From the NCBI GenBank assembly GCA_016721195.1, contig JADKIO010000001.1, forward strand, positions 1 to 24,670: DNA of 24,670 nt, written 5' to 3'. Positions 24,556 to 24,670 of the stretch are shown here, piece by piece; the first letter of the stretch is position 1, and every line of letters begins with the position of its first letter. This DNA is from Candidatus Geothrix skivensis. Lineage in GTDB: Bacteria; Acidobacteriota; Holophagae; Holophagales; Holophagaceae. The position numbers and the translations under genes were made by a program. A model generated the notes under the pieces. That model did no database searches. It had not been told where the DNA came from and was given only the letters and a program-made list of their open reading frames with translations.

Positions 24556-24670
24556 TCAGGACTTCTTCGACTCTTCTTCCTGGCCCCGGCGAGTCTCCAG
24601 CAGCGCCGGACGCCCCGGGGCGGAGGATGAGCGACGAGCTGTCTCCATTGGCTCAGGCGTGATCATCTCC
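24556..24670 (-). CDS. C-terminus of an unidentified protein
   Basis: An open frame enters from the right edge and ends at TGA 24558-24556. The last 37 residues include EMITPEPMETARRSSSAPGR and end in GQEEESKKS, a charged, probably disordered tail. The function cannot be told from this fragment. The lack of stops to the edge and the plausible tail composition are the only support. Confidence 0.45.
   Translation of the reverse strand, partial: EMITPEPMETARRSSSAPGRPALLETRRGQEEESKKS

Overview
The window is GC-rich bacterial chromosome. It has densely packed genes, three recognisable tRNA loci with encoded CCA ends, an eight-heme cytochrome and long hybrid signalling proteins. This suggests a metal-exposed Gram-negative, and I would guess a Holophaga/Geothrix-like acidobacterium. 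That guess is inference from gene content and style; there is no rRNA or other strong marker here. Many genes are broken by single-base indels, mostly at G/C runs, while their protein sequence stays conserved across the breaks. I read these mostly as base-level sequence errors, so broken genes are reported as whole genes with the breaks noted.

Layout. 1-1347 (minus): meaB, the GTPase chaperone of methylmalonyl-CoA mutase, then a 28-codon ORF and a partial PilZ/YcgR-like gene. 1445-3078 (plus): a zinc-ribbon protein and an exported protein of unknown function. 3161-3734: tRNA-Pro, a very strong hairpin and a 125-bp tandem repeat with T-arm-like motifs. 3735-7195 (minus): a BvgS-type hybrid sensor kinase (periplasmic binding domain, HisKA, HATPase, REC, REC, Hpt) and a small membrane protein.

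7463-15348 is an arsenic region starting at tRNA-Arg. On the plus strand it has acr3, a rhodanese-like protein and arsC. Next come a minus-strand periplasmic rhodanese and a divergent octaheme cytochrome with an N-terminal carboxypeptidase-regulatory-like domain. The last part is a compact minus-strand operon: arsR, an ArsP-type permease, a small CxxC redox protein, an exported thioredoxin and CcdA. Together these give arsenate reduction, arsenite export, probable organoarsenical export, and a thiol-electron route across the membrane that could serve periplasmic redox or cytochrome maturation.

15494-17760: two near-identical 47-bp direct repeats bracket a three-gene block (bestrophin-like DUF4239, DUF4920, PepSY-associated membrane protein). 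On the minus strand each repeat carries the anticodon-arm sequence expected of a tRNA-His. 17817-23728 (minus): an ArsR-family regulator, a small cysteine-rich exported protein and a tripartite heavy-metal RND efflux operon in the order outer-membrane channel, adaptor, pump. 23905-24203: a degenerate tRNA-His with its terminator, plus a second partial copy of tRNA 3' end and terminator about 150 bp downstream. 24556-24670: the C-terminus of an unidentified minus-strand gene.

The most unusual signals are the tRNA-derived repeats at three places, the rhodanese/ArsC unit whose rhodanese lacks its catalytic cysteine, the octaheme cytochrome inside an arsenic region, and the cysteine-rich small protein that leads the RND operon.
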